A DNA stretch of 64,000 nucleotides, taken from the NCBI RefSeq assembly GCF_001073155.1, contig NZ_JVEE01000052.1, positions 1 through 64,000 on the forward strand, written 5' to 3'. The translations under genes were made by a program, and so were the position numbers. The notes under the pieces are model-generated. The model was given only the letters and a program-made list of their open reading frames with translations, was not told the DNA's origin and ran no database searches. This document shows positions 54,209 through 64,000 of this stretch, piece by piece; the stretch's first letter is position 1; every line of letters starts with the position of its first letter. This stretch comes from Streptococcus parasanguinis (GTDB lineage: Bacteria > Bacillota > Bacilli > Lactobacillales > Streptococcaceae).

Positions 54209-54685
54209 ATGGGATTAAATCAACTCTTTAACAAAGATCTTGTATTTTGCCTACATGCCAAGGATCAAACAGATCTCTTTGAGCAGGTAGCAAGCTTATT
54301 GGAAGAGCGACAGATTGTGACACCAACCTATCGTTCCGCTTTGATTGAGCGTGAAAAGTCTTTCCCGACTGGATTAGACATGGAATTTCTTGGTAAGGAC
54401 TTACCAAATGTGGCGATCCCGCACACAGACATTGTCCATAATCTCACTGAGAATGTGGTTGTGGTTCGTTTGGATCAACCCGTAACTTTCCATAATATGA
54501 TTGCTCCAGATAAGGAAGTTCAAGTTTCACTTTTATTCTTCATTATCAATAATACGAGCTCAAGCCAAACCAATATTTTGGCCCAACTGATGGATTTCTT
54601 TACATCCAATGGAAATCTCGAAGCTCTATCAAAATTAGATAGTGAAGATAAGCTTTATCAATACATTACGGAAACTATTTCCTAA
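54209..54685 (+). CDS. PTS IIA, galactitol type (galactose uptake)
   Basis: A 158-residue IIA of the fructose/galactitol class; the phosphorylated histidine is in VAIPHTDI. ATG 54209 follows AAGGAGG; an upstream GTG lies in that site. With the IIB and IIC genes behind it, it forms a permease that in S. gordonii-like species imports galactose as galactose-6-phosphate. Confidence 0.88.
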   Translation: MGLNQLFNKDLVFCLHAKDQTDLFEQVASLLEERQIVTPTYRSALIEREKSFPTGLDMEFLGKDLPNVAIPHTDIVHNLTENVVVVRLDQPVTFHNMIAPDKEVQVSLLFFIINNTSSSQTNILAQLMDFFTSNGNLEALSKLDSEDKLYQYITETIS

Positions 54686-54720
54686 AACATTCGTAAATAT
54701 TTATAATGGAGGACATCCAA

Positions 54721-55026
54721 ATGATTAAAATTTTAGCTGCCTGTGGTGCAGGTGTTAACTCTAGCCACCAAATTAAGAATGCTTTGGAAGAAGAGTTGTC
54801 AAACCGTGGTTATGATGTGCGTTGTGACGCTGTCATGGTCAAAGACGTCAATGAAGATTTGATTTCTGGTTATGACATCTTTACTCCAATTGCTGCTACT
54901 GATTTGGGATTCGATCCTGGTATTCCAGTGGTAGAAGCAGGACCAATCTTGTTCCGTATTCCAGCGATGAGTGCGCCAGTCTTTGATAACATCGAAGCTG
55001 CCATTAAAGAACATGGATTAAGTTAA
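54721..55026 (+). CDS. PTS IIB, galactitol type
   Basis: A 101-residue IIB with the phosphocysteine loop AACGAGVNSSHQ at the N-terminus. TGGAGG precedes ATG 54721. Passes phosphate from IIA to the sugar in IIC. Confidence 0.9.
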   Translation: MIKILAACGAGVNSSHQIKNALEEELSNRGYDVRCDAVMVKDVNEDLISGYDIFTPIAATDLGFDPGIPVVEAGPILFRIPAMSAPVFDNIEAAIKEHGLS

Positions 55027-55044
55027 TATTTTTTTAAACATGAT

Positions 55045-55058
55045 TGTAAGCGTTATCC
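55045..55058 (+). promoter_or_regulatory. Internal cre-like site
   Basis: TGTAAGCGTTATCC between the IIB and IIC genes fits the cre consensus except at the last base. It may act as a CcpA roadblock or control an internal promoter. Confidence 0.5.
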
Positions 55059-55125
55059 AATTATAAAATTGGGAACACTTTATGCTGTAAATTACAAAAA
55101 AATTCATAAATCGGGAGGATTTATT

Positions 55126-56601
55126 ATGAATGGCATTATTGATTTTGCCAATAAATTTTTCAAACCCATCCTAGACATGGGTGCTCCGATCATCATGTTG
55201 ATCGTCCTAACTCTATTGGCACTTTTGTTTGGAGTGAAATTCTCCAAAGCGCTTGAAGGTGGTATTAAACTTGCCATCGCCCTTACTGGTATCGGTGCTA
55301 TCATCGGTATGTTGAATGGAGCTTTCTCAGCATCTCTTGCAAAATTCGTTGAGAATACTGGTATTCAATTGAATATCACAGACGTTGGTTGGGCGCCTCT
55401 TGCGACCATTACTTGGGGGTCTGCCTGGACACTTTACTTCTTGTTGATTATGTTGATCGTCAACGTTATCATGCTTGCGATCAAGAAAACGGATACGCTT
55501 GACGTCGATATCTTCGATATCTGGCACTTGTCTATCACTGGTCTTTTGATCAAATGGTATGCTGACAATAACGGTGTCAGCCAAGGAGTTTCACTTTTCG
55601 TTGCAACTCTTGCCGTTGTCCTTGTAGGGGTTATGAAAATCATCAACTCAGACTTGATGAAACCAACATTTGATGATTTGTTGAATGCACCAAGTTCATC
55701 ACCTATGACATCTACTCACATGAACTACATGATGAACCCAATCATCATGGTCTTGGATAAAATCTTTGACAAATTCTTCCCAGGTCTTGATAAATACGAC
55801 TTCGACGCTGCTAAATTGAACAAGAAGATCGGTTTCTGGGGATCTAAATTCTTTATCGGTTTCCTTCTTGGAATCGTCATCGGTATCATGGGTACTCCAC
55901 ATCCAGTTGCTGGTGTACAAGATGCTGACAAATGGGAATTGGTTATTAAAGGTTGGTTGAGCCTTGGTTTGACTGCCGGTGTCTGCTTGGAATTGTTCTC
56001 ATTGATCGGTTCTTGGTTCATCGCAGCAGTAGAACCATTGTCACAAGGTATTACAAACGTTGCTACTAAACGTCTTCAAGGACGTAAATTCAACATCGGT
56101 TTGGACTGGCCATTTATCGCTGGTCGTGCTGAAATCTGGGCTTGTGCCAACGTACTTGCGCCAATCATGTTGATCGAAGCAGTGCTTCTTTCTAAAGTCG
56201 GAAATGGTATCTTGCCACTTGCAGGTATCATCGCTATGGGTGTAACTCCAGCCTTGTTGGTTGTAACACGCGGTAAATTGATCCGTATGATCATCTTTGG
56301 AAGCCTTCTCTTGCCACTCTTCCTTCTTTCAGGTACATTGATTGCACCATTTGCAACTCAATTGGCTAAGAGTGTTGATGCCTTCCCTAAAGGGGTAGCT
56401 TCTACTCAATTGATCACTCACTCAACTCTTGAAGGACCAGTTGAAAAATTGCTCGGTTGGACAATCGGTAACGCAACAACTGGTGATATCAAGGCTATCC
56501 TTGGTGTAGTTGTCTTCTTAGCATTCTATATCGGAATCTTCGCTTGGTACAGAAAACAAATGATCAAACGTAACGAAGAATATGCTGCAAATGCAAAATA
56601 A
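55126..56601 (+). CDS. PTS IIC, galactitol type
   Basis: A 491-residue membrane subunit with about nine to ten helices, SgaT/GatC-like: start NKFFKPILDMGAPIIML, VTLTLLALLFGVKFSKALEG-like block, GIMGTPHPVAG and the late GVTPALLVVTRGKLIRM. ATG 55126 follows GGGAGG; an earlier in-frame start has no site. Forms the sugar channel. Confidence 0.9.
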   Translation: MNGIIDFANKFFKPILDMGAPIIMLIVLTLLALLFGVKFSKALEGGIKLAIALTGIGAIIGMLNGAFSASLAKFVENTGIQLNITDVGWAPLATITWGSAWTLYFLLIMLIVNVIMLAIKKTDTLDVDIFDIWHLSITGLLIKWYADNNGVSQGVSLFVATLAVVLVGVMKIINSDLMKPTFDDLLNAPSSSPMTSTHMNYMMNPIIMVLDKIFDKFFPGLDKYDFDAAKLNKKIGFWGSKFFIGFLLGIVIGIMGTPHPVAGVQDADKWELVIKGWLSLGLTAGVCLELFSLIGSWFIAAVEPLSQGITNVATKRLQGRKFNIGLDWPFIAGRAEIWACANVLAPIMLIEAVLLSKVGNGILPLAGIIAMGVTPALLVVTRGKLIRMIIFGSLLLPLFLLSGTLIAPFATQLAKSVDAFPKGVASTQLITHSTLEGPVEKLLGWTIGNATTGDIKAILGVVVFLAFYIGIFAWYRKQMIKRNEEYAANAK

Positions 56602-56625
56602 TCGTTCCATGTAGTTTGAAAACTG

Positions 56626-56657
56626 ACACCATATCTTTTCTAGATATGGTGTTTTTA
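56626..56657 (+). terminator. Terminator after the IIC gene
   Basis: ACACCATATC-TTTT-GATATGGTGT-type hairpin and T run. Downstream lac genes then depend on readthrough or the next promoter. Confidence 0.85.
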
Positions 56658-56671
56658 TTTTTAAAAAATGT

Positions 56672-56724
56672 TCGAAAATAAACAATTTAATGTTGACTTT
56701 CGTTCAAAATAGGTGTAATATAAT
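56672..56724 (+). promoter_or_regulatory. lacA promoter with LacR-type box
   Basis: AAAATAAACA (reverse complement TGTTTATTTT) lies just before TTGACT at 56693-56698; TAATAT follows at a 17-bp spacing (56716). Confidence 0.6.
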
Positions 56725-56803
56725 ATCAAAAGTAAGAAAATGTTTCTTTGTGAAAAATTAACAACAGGAATATTTGCTGAAACAAACAAAAGGAGGACAG
56801 GAC

Positions 56804-57229
56804 ATGTCTATTGTAATTGGTGCAGATGCTGCAGGATTAAGATTAAAAGATCTCGTGAAAGAGTTTCTTGTAAAAGAAAACTTCGATGTTGTAGATGTAA
56901 CCGCTGAAGGTCAAGATTTTGTAGATGTGACACTTGCAGTTGCGAGCGAAGTGAACAAAAATGATCAAAATCTTGGAATCGTGATTGATGCTTATGGAGC
57001 TGGTCCATTTATGGTTGCGACTAAAATCAAAGGAATGGTGGCAGCAGAAGTTTCAGATGAACGTTCTGCTTATATGACACGTGGCCACAACAATTCTCGA
57101 ATGATTACCATGGGAGCTGAAATTGTTGGAGATGAATTGGCGAAAAACATTGCCAAAGGCTTCGTCAATGGTAAATACGACGGCGGCCGTCACCAAATTC
57201 GTGTTGATATGTTGAATAAGATGTGCTAA
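56804..57229 (+). CDS. lacA: Galactose-6-phosphate isomerase subunit A
   Basis: A 141-residue RpiB/LacA-family protein ([41 protein letters not shown]). With LacB it converts galactose-6-phosphate to tagatose-6-phosphate. AGGAGG precedes ATG 56804. Confidence 0.95.
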   Translation: MSIVIGADAAGLRLKDLVKEFLVKENFDVVDVTAEGQDFVDVTLAVASEVNKNDQNLGIVIDAYGAGPFMVATKIKGMVAAEVSDERSAYMTRGHNNSRMITMGAEIVGDELAKNIAKGFVNGKYDGGRHQIRVDMLNKMC

Positions 57230-57245
57230 TGAGAGGAGAATTCAA

Positions 57246-57761
57246 ATGAGAATTGCAATTGGTTGTGATCACATTGTGACAAATGAAAAAATGGCTGTTT
57301 CTGATTTTTTGAAATCAAAAGGATACGAAGTGCTCGACTTTGGGACTTATGACCATACACGTACCCACTATCCAATCTTTGGTAAGAAAGTCGGTGAAGC
57401 CGTAGCAAGTGGCCAAGCAGATCTTGGTGTTTGTATCTGTGGTACTGGTGTTGGGATTAACAATGCTGTTAACAAAGTACCTGGTATCCGTTCTGCCTTG
57501 GTACGCGATATGACAACTGCTCTCTATGCAAAAGAAGAATTGAACGCGAATGTCATCGGATTTGGTGGTAAAATTACTGGTGAATTGCTCATGTGCGATA
57601 TCATTGAAGCATTTATCCACGCTGAATACAAACCAACTGAAGAAAATAAAAAATTGATCGCTAAGATCCAACATGTGGAAACACATAATGCTCATCAAGC
57701 GGATGCTGATTTCTTTACAGAATTCCTTGAAAAATGGGACCGTGGTGAATACCACGACTAA
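57246..57761 (+). CDS. lacB: Galactose-6-phosphate isomerase subunit B
   Basis: A 171-residue RpiB-family protein that carries the catalytic cysteine ([16 protein letters not shown]) and the [10 protein letters not shown] phosphate-binding start. It is LacA's partner. AGAGGAG precedes the ATG. Confidence 0.96.
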   Translation: MRIAIGCDHIVTNEKMAVSDFLKSKGYEVLDFGTYDHTRTHYPIFGKKVGEAVASGQADLGVCICGTGVGINNAVNKVPGIRSALVRDMTTALYAKEELNANVIGFGGKITGELLMCDIIEAFIHAEYKPTEENKKLIAKIQHVETHNAHQADADFFTEFLEKWDRGEYHD

Positions 57762-57771
57762 GAGGTGACGT

Positions 57772-58701
57772 ATGATATTAACGGTCACGATGAACCCTTC
57801 GATTGATATTTCTTATCCTTTGGATGTACTCCAGTTGGATACAGTCAATCGTGTGGCTGAGGTGAGTAAGACAGCTGGTGGGAAAGGTCTTAACGTTACT
57901 CGTGTACTTTCTGAGATAAAGGATCCAGTGGCAGCGACTGGCCTACTTGGTGGTCGAACAGGGCAATTCATTCTCGATCATTTAGGAGAAGGGATAGAGG
58001 AACGTTTCTTTGAAATTGCTGGAGATACACGTAATTGTATCGCCATCCTTCACGAAGGCAAGCAAACAGAAATCTTAGAAAAAGGTCCAACCATTTCTGA
58101 GAAAGAAGGGAAAGACTTTCTAGACCATTATCGTCACTTGGTTGAACAAGTAGAGGTTGTTGCCATCTCTGGAAGTCTTCCTGCTGGTTTACCAGTGGAC
58201 TACTATGCTAGCCTTGTCAAGATTGCAAGGGAAGCTGGGAAACCAGTCGTACTCGATTGCTCGGGAGCTTCTTTAGAAGCTGCCATTCAAGCAGCTGTCA
58301 AGCCTACGGTCATTAAACCAAACAATGAAGAATTATCACAGTTGTTAGGAAAAGAAGTGAGTAAGAATGTGGAAGACTTAAAAGAAGTTCTTCAGGATTC
58401 TCTCTTTGATGGCATCGAATGGGTGATTGTCTCCCTTGGTGCAAATGGCGCTTTCGCTAAGCATGGGGATGTCTTCTATAAGGTAGATATTCCTAAGATC
58501 GATGTCGTCAATCCAGTCGGATCTGGTGATTCGACTGTTGCAGGGATTGCATCTGGTCTCTATCATCATGAGAGTGACGCAGACTTGCTTAAGAAAGCAA
58601 ATGTTCTTGGAATGTTAAATGCGCAAGAAGCGCAAACAGGACATGTCAACATGGGGCACTATGATGCCTTGTATCAACAATTAATCGTAAAAGAGGTATA
58701 A
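57772..58701 (+). CDS. lacC: Tagatose-6-phosphate kinase
   Basis: A 309-residue PfkB-family kinase: [13 protein letters not shown] start, [11 protein letters not shown], and the catalytic anion-hole [13 protein letters not shown]. It makes tagatose-1,6-bisphosphate. GAGGTG precedes the ATG; lacD follows after 1 bp. Confidence 0.96.
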   Translation: MILTVTMNPSIDISYPLDVLQLDTVNRVAEVSKTAGGKGLNVTRVLSEIKDPVAATGLLGGRTGQFILDHLGEGIEERFFEIAGDTRNCIAILHEGKQTEILEKGPTISEKEGKDFLDHYRHLVEQVEVVAISGSLPAGLPVDYYASLVKIAREAGKPVVLDCSGASLEAAIQAAVKPTVIKPNNEELSQLLGKEVSKNVEDLKEVLQDSLFDGIEWVIVSLGANGAFAKHGDVFYKVDIPKIDVVNPVGSGDSTVAGIASGLYHHESDADLLKKANVLGMLNAQEAQTGHVNMGHYDALYQQLIVKEV

Positions 58702-58702
58702 A

Positions 58703-59683
58703 ATGGTATTAACAGAACAAAAACGCAACTATTTGGAACGTCTTAGTACAAAAGACGGTGTCATTTCAGCTTTGGCCTTCGACCAACGTGGAGCTTTGAA
58801 ACGCTTGATGGCCAAATACCAAGACACTGAGCCAACTGTAGCACAAATGGAAGAATTAAAAGTCCTTGTAGCTGATGAATTGACAAAATATGCTTCATCT
58901 ATGTTATTGGACCCAGAATATGGTCTACCTGCTACAAAAGCCTTGGACAAAGATGCAGGACTCTTGCTCGCATACGAAAAGACAGGCTACGATACTTCTA
59001 GCACCAAACGCTTGCCTGACTGCTTGAACCTTTGGTCAGCAAAACGCATCAAAGAACAAGGCGCAGATGCTGTGAAGTTCTTGCTCTACTATGATGTAGA
59101 CAGTGCAGATGAACTCAACCAAGAAAAACAAGCTTATATCGAACGCATCGGTTCAGAATGTGTGGCAGAAGACATTCCATTCTTCCTTGAAATCTTGGCT
59201 TATGATGAAGGAATTGCAGATGCAACCTCTGCTGAATATGCAAAAGTGAAACCTCGTAAAGTCATTGAAGCTATGAAAGTCTTCTCAGATCCTCGTTTCA
59301 ATATCGATGTATTGAAAGTAGAAGTTCCTGTCAATGTCAACTACGTGGAAGGTTTTGGAGAAGGTGAAGTTGTCTATAGTCGTGAAGAAGCTGCTGCCTT
59401 CTTTAAAGAACAAGAAGAAGCAACCAACCTTCCATACATCTACCTCAGTGCGGGTGTATCCGCAAAACTCTTCCAAGAAACTTTGGAATTTGCTCATGCA
59501 TCAGGTGCTAACTTCAACGGTGTTCTTTGTGGACGTGCGACATGGGCAGGTTCAGTAGAAGCTTACATCAAAGATGGAGAAGCAGCTGCTCGTGAATGGC
59601 TTCGTACAGAAGGTCGTCAAAATATTGAAGAATTGAACGCAGTCTTGGCTAAAGTGGCAACACCTTGGACAGAACGCGTGTAA
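58703..59683 (+). CDS. lacD: Tagatose-1,6-bisphosphate aldolase
   Basis: A 326-residue class I aldolase: [29 protein letters not shown] (Schiff-base lysine), [15 protein letters not shown]. Produces glyceraldehyde-3-phosphate and dihydroxyacetone phosphate. In some streptococci LacD paralogues also act in regulation; here it is the catabolic copy. Confidence 0.96.
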   Translation: MVLTEQKRNYLERLSTKDGVISALAFDQRGALKRLMAKYQDTEPTVAQMEELKVLVADELTKYASSMLLDPEYGLPATKALDKDAGLLLAYEKTGYDTSSTKRLPDCLNLWSAKRIKEQGADAVKFLLYYDVDSADELNQEKQAYIERIGSECVAEDIPFFLEILAYDEGIADATSAEYAKVKPRKVIEAMKVFSDPRFNIDVLKVEVPVNVNYVEGFGEGEVVYSREEAAAFFKEQEEATNLPYIYLSAGVSAKLFQETLEFAHASGANFNGVLCGRATWAGSVEAYIKDGEAAAREWLRTEGRQNIEELNAVLAKVATPWTERV

Positions 59684-59720
59684 GAAACAAATTGTTATTG
59701 CCTCCTAAAGCAACATTTAG

Positions 59721-59757
59721 AACATTGGAAGGAAGAAATTCCTTCCAATGTTCTTCA
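59721..59757 (+). terminator. Terminator of lacABCD
   Basis: ACATTGGAAGGAA-GAAA-TTCCTTCCAATGT hairpin with a short T-rich end. Confidence 0.8.
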
Positions 59758-59771
59758 TTATTTTTAGGCTT

Positions 59772-59845
59772 TGTTTATTTTTTATAAAAAATGTTTAAAA
59801 ATTTTCGCTGTAAGGGTTTACAAAATAAAAAACTTATGATAGAAT
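59772..59845 (+). promoter_or_regulatory. lacTFEG promoter with LacR box and cre-like site
   Basis: TGTTTATTTT at 59772-59781 is a LacR-type box. TGTAAGGGTTTACA (59809-59822) is cre-like with GG instead of CG at the centre. Promoter TTTACA 59817 and TAGAAT 59840-59845 with a 17-bp spacer. Confidence 0.6.
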
Positions 59846-59865
59846 AAGTTCATAAGTTAAATAGC

Positions 59866-59960
59866 AGTGAGCGTTACTAAGTTAGATTAGGCGTGACCAC
59901 AAGTAGATTGAATGATTAGCATAGGCTAGTTTTTTCAGTTGCTTCGTGGTCATTTTTATT
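59866..59960 (+). promoter_or_regulatory. LacT antiterminator (RAT) and leader terminator
   Basis: A BglG-type target (around GCGTTACTAAGTTAG...GGCGTGACC, 59870-59898) overlaps the 5' arm of a terminator: TGACCAC 59894-59900 pairs with GTGGTCA 59946-59952, followed by a T run. Phosphorylation-controlled LacT binding would let transcription pass into lacTFEG. Confidence 0.7.
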
Positions 59961-59992
59961 TGCTTTTAACAAATTTCACAAAGGAGAGCCTC

Positions 59993-60826
59993 ATGTATCG
60001 TATTATCCATCCAATGAACAATAATGTTGCTTTGGTTCAAAATGAACTACAACAAGAGTTAATTGTTATTGGGAGTGGGATTGCTTTTGGGAAAAAGAAA
60101 AATGATCTAGTGGCTGATGATAAGGTCGAAAAAGTATTTCGTTTAAACACGGATGAGTCAAGAGAAAACTTTATGGCCCTTCTAAAGGATGTTCCTCTTG
60201 ATTTCATTACAACCACTTATGAAGTGATTGATACCTTGTCTAAGAAATATGCTTATCCTGTTCAAGAATATATCTATGTGACACTAACAGATCACATCTT
60301 TTGTTCTTACCAGGCAGTTCAACAGGGAAGATATAAACACAGTGATCTTCCTGATGCGTCTGCTATGCATCCGATCCCCTATAAAATTGCAAAAGAAGCG
60401 ATTGAAATCTTTCGAGAGCGGCTCTTGGATCAATTTCCTGATGACGAAGTGAATCGTATCGCCTATCACTTCATCAATGCACAAGGGGAAGTCATTCATG
60501 AGCAGGATCCTGATGTCCAAGATCGCCAAGCGATTTTGAAAGCTGTAGAGGAAAAATTAGCTCAAAATGGATTGAAACGAAAAGAAGAGAACAGTCATTT
60601 CTACGATCGCTTTATGATCCATCTTAATTATTTCCTTGACTCCCTAGATAAGGGAAGAGAGGATCCTGAAGGCTTGAGCGAGATGGAACAACTGATCCAG
60701 CTAAGTTATCCAAAGGCTTATGAGATTAGTCATCAGATCTACCAAACCATCGCTGAACAGACTGGAGCTAAGATATCTCCTAATGAAAAAGTCTATTTAG
60801 CCTTGCATATTCAACGTCTATTATAA
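59993..60826 (+). CDS. lacT: BglG-family antiterminator
   Basis: A 277-residue antiterminator: N-terminal RNA-binding CAT domain (MYRIIHPMNNNVALV, IGSGIAFGKKKNDLV), then PRD1 (about 65-170) and PRD2 (about 171-277) with conserved histidines (YVTLTDHIFCS, NRIAYHFINAQGE). It acts on the leader just upstream of its own gene. AAAGGAGAG precedes ATG 59993. Confidence 0.95.
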   Translation: MYRIIHPMNNNVALVQNELQQELIVIGSGIAFGKKKNDLVADDKVEKVFRLNTDESRENFMALLKDVPLDFITTTYEVIDTLSKKYAYPVQEYIYVTLTDHIFCSYQAVQQGRYKHSDLPDASAMHPIPYKIAKEAIEIFRERLLDQFPDDEVNRIAYHFINAQGEVIHEQDPDVQDRQAILKAVEEKLAQNGLKRKEENSHFYDRFMIHLNYFLDSLDKGREDPEGLSEMEQLIQLSYPKAYEISHQIYQTIAEQTGAKISPNEKVYLALHIQRLL

Positions 60827-60860
60827 AAATTTTCAAAAGGTATCATAAGGAGGAACCAAC

Positions 60861-61178
60861 ATGAATAAAGAAGAAGTCCAATTACTTGGGTTTGAAATTG
60901 TCGCTTATGCCGGTGACGCTCGATCAAAATTAATAGAAGCATTAAAAGCTGCTGAAAATGGTGATTTTGCGAAAGCAGAATCCTTAGTAGAAGAAGCAGG
61001 GTCCTGTATCGCTGAGGCTCACAAATCTCAAACGACCATGCTAGCGCAAGAAGCTGCAGGAGAAGAAATCCCCTATAGCATCACCATGATGCATGGTCAA
61101 GACCATCTCATGACAACGATCTTATTAAAAGACGTGATTCACCATCTGATTGAACTATATAAAAGAGGAGCAAAATAA
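60861..61178 (+). CDS. lacF: Lactose PTS IIA
   Basis: A 105-residue IIA of the lactose/cellobiose family; the phosphorylated histidine is His78 in [16 protein letters not shown] precedes the ATG. Its TAA overlaps the lacE ATG by one base. Confidence 0.96.
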   Translation: MNKEEVQLLGFEIVAYAGDARSKLIEALKAAENGDFAKAESLVEEAGSCIAEAHKSQTTMLAQEAAGEEIPYSITMMHGQDHLMTTILLKDVIHHLIELYKRGAK

Positions 61179-62878
61179 TGAATAAACTGATTGAACTAAT
61201 TGAAAAAGGGAAACCTTTCTTTGAAAAGATTTCTCGTAATAAATATTTGCGAGCGATTCGGGATGGTTTCATTGCAGGGATGCCTGTGATCCTCTTCTCA
61301 TCTATCTTCATCCTAATTGCGTATGTACCAAACGCTTGGGGGTTCCATTGGTCTAAAGATATTGAAACTTTATTGATGACTCCATATAGCTATTCTATGG
61401 GCATCTTGGCCTTCTTCGTTGGTGGGACAACGGCTAAGGCTTTGACAGATTCAATGAACCGTGACCTCCCAGCAACCAACCAAATAAACTTCATTTCAAC
61501 AATGTTGGCTTCTATGGTTGGCTTCTTGCTCATGGCTGCTGAACCTGCTAAAGAAGGTGGATTCTTAACAGCATTCATGGGGACTAAAGGGTTGTTAACA
61601 GCCTTTATTGCTGCATTCATTACTGTTAATGTTTACAAAGTCTGTGTGAAAAACAATGTGACCATCCGCATGCCGGACGAGGTTCCACCAAATATTTCAC
61701 AAGTATTTAAAGACTTGATTCCATTTACATTATCAGTTGTACTCTTGTACGCACTTGAATTAGTTGTTAAAGCAAGCCTTCATGTAACGGTTGCTGAATC
61801 AATCGGTACCCTTCTTGCTCCACTATTCTCAGCTGCTGACGGTTACCTTGGAATTACAATTATCTTTGGTGCTTATGCCTTCTTCTGGTTTGTAGGTATC
61901 CATGGTCCTTCAATTGTTGAGCCAGCTATCGCAGCGATTACTTATGCAAATGCTGAAGTAAACTTGAAATTGATTCAACAAGGAATGCACGCAGATAAGA
62001 TTCTTACTTCAGGTACTCAAATGTTTATTGTTACTTTGGGTGGTACTGGTGCGACTCTTGTTGTTCCATTTATGTTCATGTGGTTAACGAAATCAAAACG
62101 TAACCGTGCAATTGGACGTGCATCTGTAGTCCCAACATTCTTTGGTGTTAACGAACCAATCTTGTTCGGTGCTCCATTGGTATTGAACCCAATCTTCTTC
62201 ATTCCATTTATCTTTGCTCCAATTGCAAACGTTTGGATTTTCAAATTCTTTATCGATACACTTGGAATGAACTCATTTACTGCTAACCTACCATGGACAA
62301 CTCCAGCCCCACTTGGTCTAGTTCTTGGTACTAACTTCCAAGTTCTTTCCTTCATCCTTGCTGTACTTCTTGTTGTAGTAGACGTGATCATTTACTACCC
62401 ATTCGTAAAAGTTTACGATGAACAAATTCTTGAAGAAGAACGTTCTGGTAAAGCTAACGACAGCTTGAAAGAAAAAGTAGCTGCAAACTTCAATACAGCG
62501 AAAGCTGATGCTGTTCTTGAAAAAGCTGGTGTTGAAAATGAACCAGCTCAAAACAATATCACAAAAGAAACAAACGTATTGGTTCTTTGTGCAGGTGGTG
62601 GTACAAGTGGTCTTCTTGCAAATGCTTTGAATAAAGCTGCTAAAGAATACAATGTTCCTGTAAAGGCCGCTGCTGGTGGTTACGGTGCTCACCGTGAAAT
62701 GTTGCCAGAATTTGACCTTGTTATCCTTGCCCCTCAAGTAGCTTCTAACTATGAAGACATGAGGGCAGAAACAGATAAACTAGGCATTAAATTGGCTAAG
62801 ACAGAAGGTGCTCAATACATCAAATTGACACGTGATGGTAAAGGCGCTCTTGCATTCGTTCAAGCGCAATTCGATTAA
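61178..62878 (+). CDS. lacE: Lactose PTS IICB
   Basis: A 566-residue fused transporter. The IIC part has about eight to ten helices ([44 protein letters not shown]). A linker follows, then the C-terminal IIB with phosphocysteine Cys471 ([12 protein letters not shown]). It imports lactose as lactose-6-phosphate. Confidence 0.96.
   Translation: MNKLIELIEKGKPFFEKISRNKYLRAIRDGFIAGMPVILFSSIFILIAYVPNAWGFHWSKDIETLLMTPYSYSMGILAFFVGGTTAKALTDSMNRDLPATNQINFISTMLASMVGFLLMAAEPAKEGGFLTAFMGTKGLLTAFIAAFITVNVYKVCVKNNVTIRMPDEVPPNISQVFKDLIPFTLSVVLLYALELVVKASLHVTVAESIGTLLAPLFSAADGYLGITIIFGAYAFFWFVGIHGPSIVEPAIAAITYANAEVNLKLIQQGMHADKILTSGTQMFIVTLGGTGATLVVPFMFMWLTKSKRNRAIGRASVVPTFFGVNEPILFGAPLVLNPIFFIPFIFAPIANVWIFKFFIDTLGMNSFTANLPWTTPAPLGLVLGTNFQVLSFILAVLLVVVDVIIYYPFVKVYDEQILEEERSGKANDSLKEKVAANFNTAKADAVLEKAGVENEPAQNNITKETNVLVLCAGGGTSGLLANALNKAAKEYNVPVKAAAGGYGAHREMLPEFDLVILAPQVASNYEDMRAETDKLGIKLAKTEGAQYIKLTRDGKGALAFVQAQFD

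Positions 62879-64000
<1,122 letters not shown>

Overview
The window reads as a chromosomal segment of an oral Streptococcus of the mitis/sanguinis type (S. gordonii, S. sanguinis, S. cristatus or a close relative). This rests on gene content rather than a species marker: a fused glutathione synthetase, an LPxTG-anchored X-prolyl dipeptidyl peptidase, potABCD behind murB, an rplU-prp-rpmA cluster, and a tagatose-pathway lac operon with an extra galactitol-type PTS placed between lacR and lacA. No tRNA, rRNA or CRISPR array was seen.

Positions 1-16.9 kb are accessory DNA. They hold the 5' part of an ABC exporter, transposase relics (ISL3 and IS3 families), gshF, and then a lantibiotic-type defence island: an OmpR-family two-component system divergent from a LanFEG-like ABC transporter, two decayed lantibiotic precursor genes, a 35-residue membrane peptide, a BceAB-like transporter and a NarL-type two-component system. 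Three promoters here share an exact 17-bp pattern, TTGCAC-N4-TACTCAT, each placed 38 bp before the -10 box. That pattern is the clearest undescribed regulatory signal in the window. The island ends at a membrane-anchored, N-terminally replaced NADAR-family protein, a fragment of which also lies at about 1.1 kb.

Positions 17-30 kb hold peptide and sugar utilisation genes: an M42 peptidase, an oligopeptide-binding lipoprotein, a cell-wall S15 peptidase, thioredoxin, a cytoplasmic alpha-amylase, a RocB-like M20 peptidase and an ABC pair. Positions 29.9-36.7 kb are bracketed by two nearly identical copies of a roughly 180-bp element in inverted orientation. Between them are DegV, a TetR regulator, a tandem array of DUF443-like five-TM proteins flanked by two anchored proteins, and an HD hydrolase. 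DUF443 proteins are known in Staphylococcus as immunity proteins against a type VII secreted toxin.

Positions 36.7-46 kb are core genes: a polysaccharide deacetylase, hom-thrB, a membrane protein, and murB-potABCD. Positions 46.1-48.2 kb carry four tandem paralogues, two TM-anchored and two lipoproteins, followed by a broken start of what looks like a lipase-type effector. This is a second immunity-like array. Positions 48.2-53.1 kb are cysteine desulfurase-thiI, a lipoprotein and the L21 leader-rplU-prp-rpmA unit.

Positions 53.2-64 kb are the lactose/galactose region: lacR, PTS IIA-IIB-IIC (galactitol type), lacABCD (tagatose-6-phosphate pathway), the lacT antiterminator with its leader terminator, lacF, lacE, and lacG cut by the window edge. 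Together these import lactose and galactose as 6-phosphates and convert them to triose phosphates. Control is by LacR, probable CcpA cre sites and LacT antitermination.
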